DNA of 64,000 nucleotides from an uncultured Muribaculaceae bacterium (GCA_910589055.1 CAJURN010000011.1:1-64000); one strand, 5' to 3'; shown: positions 40,601 to 49,192, counted from the stretch's first letter. Numbers and translations are program-made. Notes: generated by a model not told the origin, from the sequence alone.

Positions 40601-41384
40601 CACCTTCGACCGCACGGAACGTTCCGGCGTCCGCGCCGCCATCATCCGCGAGAAGGGCGTGAACGGCGACCGTGAAATGGCATATTCGCTTTATCTCGCA
40701 GGCTTTGACGTGAAAGACGTGCACATGACCGACCTTATGTCCGGTCGTGAGACTCTCGACGACGTGAACATGATTGTGTTCTGCGGCGGCTTCTCCAACA
40801 GCGACGTGCTCGGTTCGGCGAAAGGATGGGCCGGCGGATTCATGTGGAACGAGACAGCCCGCGAAACCCTCCGCAGATACTACGACCGCCCCGACACGCT
40901 CAGTCTTGGGGTGTGCAACGGTTGCCAGTTGATGATTGAGCTCAACCTGCTCTTCGGAGGCCCCGACGCTCCGCGTCCTGTCAAGATGAACCACAACGTG
41001 TCGCACAAGTTCGAGTCACAGTTCGTCAACATGACCGTACCCCGCAACAACAGTGTGATGTTCGGTTCCCTGTCCGGCGTACGCACCGGCATCTGGGTTG
41101 CCCACGGCGAAGGCCGCTTCAGCTTCAACGCTCCCCTGTCGCAGTTCAACATCGTTGGAAAATACAGCTACAACGAATATCCCGCCAACCCCAACGGCTC
41201 AACCGGAGCGGTAGCGGCATTGGCTTCGGCCGACGGTCGTCATCTTGCGATGATGCCCCACCTCGAACGCGCGATATTCCCTTGGCAATGCGCATATTAT
41301 CCCTACTCGCGACGCAACGAGGAAGTCACCGTATGGATCGACGCCTTCGTAAACGCGCGTAAATGGATTGAAAAACATATCTGA
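37671..41384 (+). CDS. purL: Phosphoribosylformylglycinamidine synthase (single-chain)
   Basis: Fourth step of purine synthesis: makes FGAM from FGAR, glutamine and ATP. The 1237-aa product is the large one-chain type. The start MVVFFKKGADKIYAVETNHS at 37671 is preferred; an upstream in-frame ATG at 37572 lies inside the preceding terminator. Domains: PurS-like N terminus (about 1-90), linker and two PurM-like halves (VNSEHCRHKIFNGTF, LKAETHNFPTTVEPFNGAATGTGGEIRD, HDHGAGGHLNALSELIE, NIPTGKDSLSMTQKY, LAMHDVSAGGLVTTLLEML), and a class I glutaminase at the C terminus with VCNGCQLMIELN (nucleophile Cys, about residue 1083) and WVAHGEGRF. A purF homologue follows after a terminator. Confidence 0.97.
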   Translation: MVVFFKKGADKIYAVETNHSFDTSEKEKLQWLLDGARPLTSTSVKGTFIGPRKEMITPWSTNAVEITQNMGLVGISRIEEFNLSRDEAPSHDPMLQRIYQGLTPKVFSVDTVAEPVVHIQDLESYNEEQGLALSKDEVEYLRGLSEKLGRPLTDSEVFGFSQVNSEHCRHKIFNGTFIIDGEEKPLSLFKLIKKTSSENPNGLVSAYKDNVAFVKGPKIQQFYPVNPDRPDYFEEKEIDTVISLKAETHNFPTTVEPFNGAATGTGGEIRDRLGGGRASLPIAGTAVYMTSYPRLSEEQRWQYAIDPRKWLYQTPAEILVKASNGASDFGNKFGQPLICGSLLTFEHAENGKTYAYDKVIMLAGGVGFAAKKDAIKGEPKPGQSVVISGGDNYRIGMGGGAVSSVETGRYANAIELNAVQRANPEMQKRVSNVIRALAESAFNPIVSIHDHGAGGHLNALSELIESTGGRIDISALPVGDPTLSAKEIIGNESQERMGMVIDSENIPLVERIAQRERAPLYVVGETTGDHRLTFALNDGTNPIDLEVADMLGNSPKTIITDNTVKAEFEDAKTASSEIEKYISSVLMLESVACKDWLTNKVDRSVTGKIARQQCVGEIQLPLSDCGVVSLDYRGRKGIATSIGHAPAVALANPAAGSRIAVAEALTNIVGADLHKGLKSVSLSANWMWPCKNEGEDAALYSAVEACSDFACALGINIPTGKDSLSMTQKYSADGTKVYAPGTVIISAAAPVNNIRRTVSPVVRPVANSTLYYIDFSSDSLRLGGSALSQVLSKVGSDTPDVKDAAAFAKAFDAVQSLVRNRKLLAMHDVSAGGLVTTLLEMLFPSTRGGLKFYTDGFKMYGETDLVKILFAENPALVIQVDDARKESVEALLDKEGVKYFPIATPTDERVIQITHGDDIHLVPVDSMRRVWFTPSYLLDRIQSGEECAAKRFNNFDKQPLKYLLPKDFKGRLADRGLTFDRTERSGVRAAIIREKGVNGDREMAYSLYLAGFDVKDVHMTDLMSGRETLDDVNMIVFCGGFSNSDVLGSAKGWAGGFMWNETARETLRRYYDRPDTLSLGVCNGCQLMIELNLLFGGPDAPRPVKMNHNVSHKFESQFVNMTVPRNNSVMFGSLSGVRTGIWVAHGEGRFSFNAPLSQFNIVGKYSYNEYPANPNGSTGAVAALASADGRHLAMMPHLERAIFPWQCAYYPYSRRNEEVTVWIDAFVNARKWIEKHI

Positions 41385-41393
41385 TTTTCTTCA

Positions 41394-41432
41394 GGGTGCG
41401 CCCTCACACACGGTGGCGCACCCTTATTTTTT
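41394..41432 (+). terminator. Terminator of purL
   Basis: GGGTGCGCC (41394-41402) pairs with GGCGCACCC (41415-41423), followed by TTATTTTTT. It precedes the purF-like gene by only about 25 nt, so that gene relies on read-through or on a promoter I cannot see. Confidence 0.88.
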
Positions 41433-41455
41433 GAAAACAAAACCTATAAACCAAT

Positions 41456-42880
41456 ATGGGCGGTTTCTTTGGAACAGTAAAAAAGAGCAGATGTGTCGAC
41501 GACCTTTATTATGGCGTCGACTATAATTCCCATCTTGGCACAAAACGTGCCGGAATGGCGGTTTTAGATAAGGCCACAGGCCACTTCACCCGTCAGATAC
41601 ACAATATTGAAAACTCCTACTTCCGCACAAAATTCGAGCAGGATCTGCCTGAATTTCATGGCGAGAGCGGTATCGGAGTAATATCCGACACCGATGCGCA
41701 GCCTATAATCGTGAACACCCGTCTCGGGCGCTATGCCATTGTGACGGTTGCCAAGCTCAACAACCTTTCGGAAATAGAACAAAGCCTGCTTTCTAAAGGA
41801 GTGCATTTCTGCGAGCACAGCAAGGACACGGTAAATCCTACGGAGGTCGTGGCCGCACTGATTGCCGAAGGGAAAGACATTGTGGACGGTATCTGCAAGG
41901 TGTATGAATCGGTGAAAGGCTCATGCTCGATGCTTATTCTCACCGAAAACGGCCTTATTGCCGCACGCGACAAACTCGGCCGTACACCGATTCTCATAGG
42001 ACACAATCCCGACGGCGGATTTGCGGCATCGTCCGAATCGTGTGCTTTTTCAAATCTCGGATATAACCTTTGCTACAACGTAGGCCCCGGAGAGATTGTC
42101 CGCATCACGGCTGAGCACGGTATCGAGCAGCTCAAGCAGCCCGAGAAGGACATGCAGATATGTGCGTTCCTTTGGACATATTATGGATATGCTCCTTGCG
42201 TGTATGAAGGTCGCAATGTCGATCAGATGCGATTTGAATGTGGCAAGAAGATGGGCGAGTCCGACGATTCCACGGAAGAGATTGACTTTGTGAGCCCTAT
42301 CCCCGACTCAGGAACCGGAATGGCACTCGGCTATTCAGCCGGGGCAGGCAAGCCCTACCTGCGCGGACTTGTGAAATACACTCCCACCTGGCCCCGTAGC
42401 TTCACCCCCGGGACACAGGAGCGGCGCGAGCTGGTGGCTAAGATGAAACTTATCGCCAACACAGAGTTGCTCCGTGGAAAGAATGTGGCTTTCTGCGACG
42501 ACTCTATCGTGCGCGGCACCCAGTTGCGCGACAATGTCGCCGACATACGCAAAGCCGGAGCCAACAAAGTGCATATCCGCATCAGTTGTCCGCCTCTCAT
42601 CTATCCCTGCGAATTTATCAACTTCACTTCATCACGCGGCCCGATGGAACTCATCACACGCCGTATGATTCAGAAGCTCGAACCGGATGCCACGCCTGAG
42701 CAGATTGCAGAATATTCCGACCATACATCAGAGCGCTATCGCAATCTTATCTCTGCGATTTGCAAGGAGTTGAACCTCGACAGCCTGTGCTTCAGCACCA
42801 TCGACGACCTTGTTGAGGCGATTGGACTTCCCAAGGAACGTATCTGCACCCATTGCTTCGACGGAAGTAGCCGTTTCTGA
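41456..42880 (+). CDS. Amidophosphoribosyltransferase homologue lacking the N-terminal catalytic Cys
   Basis: A 474-aa PurF homologue. In canonical PurF a Cys directly after the initiator Met (MCGIVG-like) releases ammonia from glutamine; here the start reads MGGFFGTVKKS, so the Cys is replaced by Gly. The rest keeps the Ntn amidotransferase fold (SHLGTKRAGMAVL, KGSCSMLILTENGLIAARDKLGRTPI, ASSESCAF), the PRPP-binding loop VAFCDDSIVRGTQLRDN (about residues 343-359) and four Cys at positions matching the Fe-S ligands of Bacillus-type PurF (MQICAFL, PLIYPCEF, and CTHC at 464-467). It could use free ammonia or another amine, or act alongside a second PurF. It follows purL, which supports a purine role. 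Confidence 0.85.
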   Translation: MGGFFGTVKKSRCVDDLYYGVDYNSHLGTKRAGMAVLDKATGHFTRQIHNIENSYFRTKFEQDLPEFHGESGIGVISDTDAQPIIVNTRLGRYAIVTVAKLNNLSEIEQSLLSKGVHFCEHSKDTVNPTEVVAALIAEGKDIVDGICKVYESVKGSCSMLILTENGLIAARDKLGRTPILIGHNPDGGFAASSESCAFSNLGYNLCYNVGPGEIVRITAEHGIEQLKQPEKDMQICAFLWTYYGYAPCVYEGRNVDQMRFECGKKMGESDDSTEEIDFVSPIPDSGTGMALGYSAGAGKPYLRGLVKYTPTWPRSFTPGTQERRELVAKMKLIANTELLRGKNVAFCDDSIVRGTQLRDNVADIRKAGANKVHIRISCPPLIYPCEFINFTSSRGPMELITRRMIQKLEPDATPEQIAEYSDHTSERYRNLISAICKELNLDSLCFSTIDDLVEAIGLPKERICTHCFDGSSRF

Positions 42881-42941
42881 TAAATTCCTCAACCTTGGAT
42901 GACAAAGTTTAACACGCCAAAATCGGGCGGAAGTGTGTTTT

Positions 42942-42974
42942 TTTTGCTTTAAAAGCTAAAAAACGCTAACTTTG
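42942..42974 (+). promoter_or_regulatory. Promoter of the etfB-etfA-acyl-CoA dehydrogenase operon
   Basis: TTTTG (42942-42946), 20-nt spacer, TAACTTTG (42967-42974): a near-perfect match to the strong tRNA promoters in this window, 54 nt upstream of the etfB ATG. Confidence 0.75.
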
Positions 42975-43028
42975 CCAATCCAACCATTGAAAAAACGAAA
43001 TTTTTAGTAATTATTTAATAACATTGTC

Positions 43029-43901
43029 ATGAGTTTAAACATCATTGTGCTTGCCAAGCAGGTGCCAGACACCCGCAACGTAGGCAAAGATGCCATGAAG
43101 GAAGACGGCACTATCAACCGTGCCGCTCTGCCCGCTATCTTCAACCCTGAAGACCTCAACGCCCTGGAGCAGGCTCTCCGTCTGAAGGACGCCAATCCGG
43201 GTTCGACTGTTACTCTCCTTACAATGGGACTTCCCCGCGCCTCCGAAATCATCCGCGAGGCTATCTACCGTGGTGCCGACGCCGGAATCGTTCTTACCGA
43301 CCGTGCTCTCGGCGGCGCCGATACTCTTGCCACTTCTTATTCTCTGGCTCAGGCCGTGAAGAAAATCGGCAACTACGACATCATCCTCGGCGGTCGTCAG
43401 GCCATCGACGGTGACACAGCCCAGGTAGGTCCTCAGATTGCCGAAAAGCTCGGTATTCCCCAGGTGACATACGCCGAGGAAATCCTCGACCTCAAGGACG
43501 GCTTCGTTACAGTGAAGCGTCGTCTCGAACATGGCGTGGAAACAGTGAAAGCGCCTCTGCCCTGCGTGGTTACAGTCAACGGCTCTGCTGCCGACTGCCG
43601 TCCCCGCAACGCCCGTCGTGTCATGAAATACAAATATGCCGTTTCTCCCACCGAGAAAAACGCTCTTTCCGACGACATGAAGGCATTTGTTGAGCAGCGT
43701 CCCTACCTCCAGCTTCAGGAATGGGGTGCGGCTTTCGTTGAGGCCGATCCCGAACAGATTGGTCTGGCAGGTTCGCCTACAAAAGTAAAGACTGTGGAAA
43801 ACGTAGTCTTCACTGCAAAGGAGAGCCGTCGTCTCGAAAACAACGATGCCCAGATCGAAGAACTCATCAAAGAACTCATCACCAACCATACAATCGGCTA
43901 A
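43029..43901 (+). CDS. etfB: Electron transfer flavoprotein subunit beta
   Basis: Small subunit (290 aa) of the FAD/AMP-binding heterodimer that carries electrons from acyl-CoA dehydrogenases. Typical marks: IIVLAKQVPDT at the N terminus, FNPEDLNALEQALRLKD, GADTLATSYSLAQAVKKIGNYDIILGGRQAIDGDTAQVGPQIAEKLGIPQVTYAEE (about residues 95-150). First gene of a three-gene operon with etfA (23 nt on) and an acyl-CoA dehydrogenase. Codon use in this operon is strongly biased to C-ending codons, as expected for high expression. Confidence 0.97.
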   Translation: MSLNIIVLAKQVPDTRNVGKDAMKEDGTINRAALPAIFNPEDLNALEQALRLKDANPGSTVTLLTMGLPRASEIIREAIYRGADAGIVLTDRALGGADTLATSYSLAQAVKKIGNYDIILGGRQAIDGDTAQVGPQIAEKLGIPQVTYAEEILDLKDGFVTVKRRLEHGVETVKAPLPCVVTVNGSAADCRPRNARRVMKYKYAVSPTEKNALSDDMKAFVEQRPYLQLQEWGAAFVEADPEQIGLAGSPTKVKTVENVVFTAKESRRLENNDAQIEELIKELITNHTIG

Positions 43902-43924
43902 GCGCCTAAAACTTCATATACGTT

Positions 43925-44953
43925 ATGGCAGATAAGAACAATCTCATCGTTTACTGCGAATACGACGAAGGCCACGTGGCCGATGTAAGTCTTGAACTTC
44001 TCACCAAAGGCCGCGTTCTCGCCGACAAACTTGGTGTAAAACTCGAAGCAGTCGTTATCGGCGACAAGCTCGACGGTATCGAAAACCAGCTTTTCCCCTA
44101 CGGCGCTGATACCGTGTACAAGGTTGAAGACAAGCGTCTCTTCCCCTACACTTCCAACCCTCATGCAGCCGTGCTCATCAACCTCTTCAAGGAAATCGAG
44201 CCCCAGGTTTGCCTCATGGGTGCAACCTGCATCGGCCGTGACCTCGGCCCCCGCGTTTCATCCTGCCTCCACAGCGGTCTTACAGCCGACTGTACAGCTC
44301 TTGAAATCGGTCCCCACAAAGACCCCAAGACCGGCAAGGAATACACCGACCTTCTCTATCAGATCCGTCCCGCTTTCGGCGGCAACATCGTTGCAACCAT
44401 CGTGAACCCCGAATGTCGCCCCCAGATGGCAACCGTTCGTGAAGGCGTGATGAAGAAAGAAATCTACAACGCCGACCACAAAGGCGAGGTTGTAAATCTC
44501 GACCCCAAGAAATACGTAGCCGACACCGATTTCGTTGTTGAAATCATCGACCGCCACATCGAAAAGTCGAAAGTCAACATCAAGAACTCCCCCATCATCG
44601 TTGCAGGTGGCTATGGCGTGGGCAGCAAGGAAAACTTCCAGCTTCTCTACGATCTCGCTGCCACTCTCGGTGCGGAAGTAGGTGCTTCCCGCGCGGCTGT
44701 TGACGCAGGTTATATCGAACACGAACGCCAGATCGGTCAGACCGGTGTCACCGTTCGTCCGAAACTCTACATCGCTTGCGGTATCTCCGGACAGATCCAG
44801 CACATCGCAGGCATGCAGGAAAGCTCGATTATCATCTCCATCAACAACGACCCGAACGCTCCCATCAACACAATCGCCGACTACGTGATTACCGGCGACA
44901 TGGAAGAAATCGTGCCCAAACTCATCAAATACTATAAAAAGAACTCCAAGTAA
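43925..44953 (+). CDS. etfA: Electron transfer flavoprotein subunit alpha
   Basis: FAD-binding large subunit (342 aa). N-terminal domain from NLIVYCEYDEGHVADVSLELLTKGRVLADKLGVKLEAVVIG; the C-terminal FAD domain holds IIVAGGYGVGSKENFQLLYDLAATLGAEVGASRAAVDAGY (about residues 220-260), QIGQTGVTVRPKLYIACGISGQIQHIAGM (about 268-298) and the closing NDPNAPINTIADYVITGDMEEIVPKL. No N-terminal ferredoxin extension, so it does not look like a bifurcating EtfA fusion. Between etfB (23 nt) and the acyl-CoA dehydrogenase (11 nt). Confidence 0.97.
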   Translation: MADKNNLIVYCEYDEGHVADVSLELLTKGRVLADKLGVKLEAVVIGDKLDGIENQLFPYGADTVYKVEDKRLFPYTSNPHAAVLINLFKEIEPQVCLMGATCIGRDLGPRVSSCLHSGLTADCTALEIGPHKDPKTGKEYTDLLYQIRPAFGGNIVATIVNPECRPQMATVREGVMKKEIYNADHKGEVVNLDPKKYVADTDFVVEIIDRHIEKSKVNIKNSPIIVAGGYGVGSKENFQLLYDLAATLGAEVGASRAAVDAGYIEHERQIGQTGVTVRPKLYIACGISGQIQHIAGMQESSIIISINNDPNAPINTIADYVITGDMEEIVPKLIKYYKKNSK

Positions 44954-44964
44954 ACCTGACATAT

Positions 44965-46665
44965 ATGGCAAATTTCTATACTGACAATCCCGATCTCAGA
45001 CATCATCTGAATCACCCGCTCATGCGGAAGATTGTCGAACTTAAAGAACGCAACTACACCGACGCCGAAAAGTTTGACTATGCGCCCCTCAACTTCGAGG
45101 ACGCCATGGACAATTATGACAAGGTTCTTGAAATCGTAGGCGACCTTTGCGGAGGCCTTATCGCTGAAAACGCCGAAGGTGTCGACCACCAGGGCGCTTC
45201 CTGTGCCGATGGACATGCAATCTATGCCGACGGAACAGTTGAAAACCTTGACGCATGCCGCAAGGCCGGACTCATGGGTATCTCCATGCCCCGCCGCTTC
45301 GGAGGTCTCAACTTCCCCATCACCCCCTACATCATGGCTGCCGACATCGTTAGCCGTGCCGACACAGGTTTTGAAAACCTTTGGGGACTCCAGGACTGCG
45401 CCGAAACCCTTTATGAATTCGGTTCAGAAGAACAGCGCGAAAAGTACATTCCCCGCGTATGCCAGGGCGAGACAATGTCGATGGACCTTACCGAACCTGA
45501 CGCAGGTTCCGACCTCCAGTCCGTTATGCTCAAGGCTACTCAGAAGGAAGACGGCACTTGGGTGCTCAACGGTGTGAAACGCTTCATCACCAACGGCGAC
45601 AGCGACATCCATCTGGTGCTCGCCCGCTCCGAGGAAGGAACTAAGGACGGCCGCGGCCTCTCGATGTTCATCTACGACAAGCGCAACGGTGGTGTTACCG
45701 TACGCCGCATCGAAAACAAGATGGGTATCAAGGGGTCGCCCACATGTGAGCTCGTTTACAAGAACGCTCCCGCCGAACTTTGCGGATCACGCCGCATGGG
45801 TCTTATCAAGTACGTTATGGCTCTTATGAACGGCGCACGTCTCGGTATCGCAGCACAGAGTGTAGGTGTGAGCGAAATCGCATACCGCGAAGCCCTCGCT
45901 TACGCCAAGGAACGCCGTCAGTTCGGCAAAGCCATCATCGACTTCCCCGCAGTGTCAGAAATGCTCGCTGTAATGAAGGCCAAACTCGACGCATCCCGCA
46001 CCCTCCTTTATGAGACCTCCCGCTTCGTCGACATGTACAAAGTGTACGAAGACATCGCCCGCGAGCGCAAGCTCACCGACGAGGAACGTGCCGAAATGAA
46101 GAAGTACAGCAAGCTCGCCGATGCCCTCACTCCCCTTGCAAAAGGTCTTACCAGCGAATACTGCAACCAGAACGCTTACGACTGCATCCAGGTACACGGC
46201 GGCTCAGGCTTCATGAAGGATTACGCTTGCGAACGCATCTACCGCGACGCACGCATCACATCCATCTATGAAGGTACAACCCAGCTTCAGGTTGTGGCTG
46301 CTATCCGTCACGCTACAACAGGCACCTACCGCACACTCATGGACACATATGCAGCCACCGAGTTCAAGGCCGAGCTCCAGCCCATGGCCGAGAACCTCAA
46401 GGCTCTCACAGCTCTCTACGACGAAGCTGTGGCCGCAGTGCTCGCGGTAGGCGATCAGAAGTACACCGATTTCATGGCCCGTCGCCTCGTTGAGATGGCA
46501 GGCAATATCATCATGAACTACCTGCTTCTGCTCGATGCAAACCGCAATGACTCCTTCGTAGCTTCGGCAAACGTCTACAACAAGATTGCCAACGCCGAAG
46601 TGGCAAAGCACAGCGAATTCATCCGCAACTTCAAGCCCGAACAGCTTTCTTTCTACAACATCTAA
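44965..46665 (+). CDS. Acyl-CoA dehydrogenase, long form
   Basis: FAD enzyme that introduces a trans-2 double bond into an acyl-CoA and passes electrons to EtfAB encoded just upstream. At 566 aa it is longer than the common 380-aa class: N-terminal helices (1-60), the usual core (about 75-440: MSMDLTEPDAGSDLQSVMLKAT, FITNGDSDIHLVLAR, MGIKGSPTCELVYKNAP, IQVHGGSGFMKDYACERIYRDARITSIYEGTTQLQ) and a C-terminal helical extension of about 110 residues. The Glu in SIYEGTTQ (about residue 437) is a plausible catalytic base. Acyl chain specificity cannot be read from sequence. Last gene of the operon, followed by a strong terminator. Confidence 0.95.
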   Translation: MANFYTDNPDLRHHLNHPLMRKIVELKERNYTDAEKFDYAPLNFEDAMDNYDKVLEIVGDLCGGLIAENAEGVDHQGASCADGHAIYADGTVENLDACRKAGLMGISMPRRFGGLNFPITPYIMAADIVSRADTGFENLWGLQDCAETLYEFGSEEQREKYIPRVCQGETMSMDLTEPDAGSDLQSVMLKATQKEDGTWVLNGVKRFITNGDSDIHLVLARSEEGTKDGRGLSMFIYDKRNGGVTVRRIENKMGIKGSPTCELVYKNAPAELCGSRRMGLIKYVMALMNGARLGIAAQSVGVSEIAYREALAYAKERRQFGKAIIDFPAVSEMLAVMKAKLDASRTLLYETSRFVDMYKVYEDIARERKLTDEERAEMKKYSKLADALTPLAKGLTSEYCNQNAYDCIQVHGGSGFMKDYACERIYRDARITSIYEGTTQLQVVAAIRHATTGTYRTLMDTYAATEFKAELQPMAENLKALTALYDEAVAAVLAVGDQKYTDFMARRLVEMAGNIIMNYLLLLDANRNDSFVASANVYNKIANAEVAKHSEFIRNFKPEQLSFYNI

Positions 46666-46688
46666 GAAACTGATTCCGCTTCAGATTT

Positions 46689-46732
46689 AATCAGGGATGA
46701 CAGAGGATTGATTCTGTCATCCCTGATTTTTT
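46689..46732 (+). terminator. Terminator of the etf-acyl-CoA dehydrogenase operon
   Basis: TCAGGGATGACAGA (46691-46704) pairs perfectly with TCTGTCATCCCTGA (46713-46726), extended by AA/TT, then TTTTTT. Confidence 0.92.
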
Positions 46733-46805
46733 CATAACGCATCAAAAAATCAATTAAAAATAACCAAGAGCATCCCGCGATATTGCACCACTCTTCATTT
46801 TTTGC

Positions 46806-46813
46806 TAATTTTG
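46806..46813 (+). promoter_or_regulatory. Promoter -7 element very close to the start of the T9SS type B protein
   Basis: TAATTTTG ends only 3 nt before the ATG at 46817 and 6 nt before that at 46820, so the transcript would start at or next to the start codon. Confidence 0.45.
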
Positions 46814-46816
46814 TAT

Positions 46817-48160
46817 ATGATGAAGAAATCAGTCAGCGTTTTAATACTATCCGTAACTTTGGGATGCCTGAATATGGATGCCCTCGACTTCGCAGGCGTT
46901 TCCAAAAGTGTCATAAGCATATCCGCCGATGCCTCCACCGGGCTTGACGAGATTTACGTGCTCGACTCCACGGTCGGTGCCACAGCCTCATTTACCGCCG
47001 CGTCAGCGTCGGCAAATACCCGTTGGTACCGCTTTTCAAATCTCGGAGGAGCATATGCCGAAGAAATTACGCAAGTGACACGCAACGGTGCCGTATCCAC
47101 AATCAATCTTTCATCCGGCGACATGGGCTATATCGTGGAGTCCGGCGACCGCAGATACTGTTATTGGGTCGTTGACTACTCTGCCCACTATCTTGACTTG
47201 ACATCTGTCAGCATCAGCCCCGAGCAGGACTGCGACCGACTTAACCTGAATTTTTCCGGCAGAGCCGACGCAATTGACTACTACACGATAAATGGCCGGA
47301 AGATGGAATTGTCGCGCGATATTGAGGTGGACTACACCACCCTCGTGTTCAGCGAGGACGATTTCTCCTACAACCAGACACAGACACGCACCACGCTGTC
47401 GCACATATCATCCACATTTTCCATTCCCGCTCCTCTGTGCGACACGCATGTCACCCTTACCGGCGACAGATTTCTGACTCATTGGGGAGACGCCGAATCC
47501 ATCACGTCCGACAGTTTCGCCACCTCGTCGGTGGCTGCTGAAAGCCGTGCCACGCAATCGACGGTAACCAACGACAACGAGCAGAGCGACGGCAACGACG
47601 GTCTCGGCGGTTCCGCTCCCTGCGAGATTACTTTTGAAGCCGCTGTGACCGATGCTGCCATCTTCCGCGAATGGCAGATTTCGAAGACCGCCGATTTCGA
47701 TATAGTCGAAAACTCATTCAATCAACTCGAATTCACTTACACATTCAACGAAAGCGGCACGACCTACGTACGCTTCGTAGCCAACAATGCCGCCGGCACA
47801 TGCGAATATATCGGTGCCACATACGACATTTTCATCGGCGAATCACGCCTTGAGATTCCCAACGCGTTCTCTCCCGGCTCGACCGAAGGTGTCAACGACA
47901 TCTGGAAGGTCAGCTATAAATCGCTTGTGAAATTCGAATGTCATATTTTCAACCGCTGGGGAACAAAGATGACATCTTTCACCGACCCCTCACAGGGATG
48001 GGATGGAAAGTACAATGGCAAAACAGTCCCTGCCGGAACATATTTTTATGTCATAAGCGCGGAAGGCTCCGATGGAGTAAAATACAAACGCAGCGGCGAC
48101 ATAAACATCATCAACTTCACCACGCGCTCAACAGGCTCGGGTGGCTCATCCGCAGAATAA
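46817..48160 (+). CDS. Secreted protein with T9SS type B (gliding-motility-type) C-terminal domain
   Basis: An exported protein of 447 aa (start at 46817 or 46820; the frame also extends to a TTG at 46802). A signal peptide (MMKKSVSVLILSVTLGCLNMDA) may also be read as a weak lipobox (TLGC). Middle part: a beta-rich segment (about 25-330) with an Ig-like or PKD-like stretch (CEITFEAAVTDAAIFREWQISKTADFDIVENSFNQLEFTYTF). The last 90 residues are a type B sorting domain: LEIPNAFSPGSTEGVNDIWKV, FNRWGTKMTSFTDPSQGWDGKYNGKTVPAGTYFYVI. It is followed after 54 nt by a lytic transglycosylase gene. Role unknown; probably surface-exposed. Confidence 0.85.
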   Translation: MMKKSVSVLILSVTLGCLNMDALDFAGVSKSVISISADASTGLDEIYVLDSTVGATASFTAASASANTRWYRFSNLGGAYAEEITQVTRNGAVSTINLSSGDMGYIVESGDRRYCYWVVDYSAHYLDLTSVSISPEQDCDRLNLNFSGRADAIDYYTINGRKMELSRDIEVDYTTLVFSEDDFSYNQTQTRTTLSHISSTFSIPAPLCDTHVTLTGDRFLTHWGDAESITSDSFATSSVAAESRATQSTVTNDNEQSDGNDGLGGSAPCEITFEAAVTDAAIFREWQISKTADFDIVENSFNQLEFTYTFNESGTTYVRFVANNAAGTCEYIGATYDIFIGESRLEIPNAFSPGSTEGVNDIWKVSYKSLVKFECHIFNRWGTKMTSFTDPSQGWDGKYNGKTVPAGTYFYVISAEGSDGVKYKRSGDINIINFTTRSTGSGGSSAE

Positions 48161-48214
48161 AGGTCAACTTTCGTGCCTTTTGCGGCGTTTTTCTAAATAT
48201 TATCCAAGACACAC

Positions 48215-49192
48215 ATGAAGAAAACTCTTATAAAACTCTCTCTCCCCGCGGCTCTCGCAGTCGCTCTCGCGGCAGGATTGCCGTCGACACCGGCCGTAGA
48301 AGCGGAACCGCGCCATCACTCAAGCGAGGAAGGTTCGGCGTTTTCCAATGTTTACAGCCCGGAGATTCCTTCAAAGATGGAATTCTGCGGCAAGACAATC
48401 AACTTCGACCGAACCGATATGTATGAGCGCATCGACCGCGAACTTACCTCGCTTGCCTACACTCACGGCAACACAATGCTCATCATCAAGCGCGCCAACC
48501 GATTCTTTCCCATCATTGCCCCGATATTAAAAGCCAACGGCGTACCCGAAGATATAATTTACCTCGCTTGCGTCGAAAGCTCACTCGATCCCCGGGCCTA
48601 CTCTCCCGCAAAAGCCGGAGGCATATGGCAGTTTCTCGCATCCACGGGCAAGCAATACGGTCTTGAGGTTGGCGACGAGGTTGACGAGCGATACAATCTT
48701 GAAAAAGCCACGGCTGCCGCATGCCGCTATCTGAAAAAAGCCTATGCCCAATATGGCGATTGGCCTTCTGTCATGGCATCATACAACGGAGGAATGACCC
48801 GGATTTCAAATGAACTTGCCGCTCAGGGACAGGACACTTCCCTTGATTTGTACCTTGTAGAGGAGACATCGCGCTATCCCTACCGCATAATGGCAATGAA
48901 AATGATTATGGAAAATCCGGCGAAATACGGCTTCCACCTTCAGGACAAGCAACTCTATCAGCCCCGGAAATATAAGACCGTTAAAGTAAGCGGTCCTGTC
49001 GAGAGCTGGCCCGATTGGGCTAAGGAGCAGGGAATTTCATATCTCACACTCAGGGAGGAAAATCCCTGGATTCGCTCCAAATCGCTCACAAACAAATCCG
49101 GGAAGACCTACGAAGTCAAGATTCCGCTGAAAGAATCAATGTCGAAAAAGCAATCGGGCATCACAACCTACAACAGAAAATGGACCGAATGA
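48215..49192 (+). CDS. Lytic transglycosylase (SLT domain, MltD-like)
   Basis: A 325-aa exported peptidoglycan lyase. Signal peptide to about residue 28; the SLT domain covers about 100-230 with the catalytic Glu in YLACVESSLDPRAYSPAKAGGIWQF (about residue 117), then CRYLKKAYAQYGDWPSVMASYNGG. The C-terminal 70 residues (KYKTVKVSGPVESWPDWAKEQGISYLTLREENPWIR) are a linker or wall-binding segment without a complete LysM. It trims glycan strands in the periplasm. Its stop overlaps the uvrA start as ATGA (if 49189 is used). Confidence 0.92.
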   Translation: MKKTLIKLSLPAALAVALAAGLPSTPAVEAEPRHHSSEEGSAFSNVYSPEIPSKMEFCGKTINFDRTDMYERIDRELTSLAYTHGNTMLIIKRANRFFPIIAPILKANGVPEDIIYLACVESSLDPRAYSPAKAGGIWQFLASTGKQYGLEVGDEVDERYNLEKATAAACRYLKKAYAQYGDWPSVMASYNGGMTRISNELAAQGQDTSLDLYLVEETSRYPYRIMAMKMIMENPAKYGFHLQDKQLYQPRKYKTVKVSGPVESWPDWAKEQGISYLTLREENPWIRSKSLTNKSGKTYEVKIPLKESMSKKQSGITTYNRKWTE

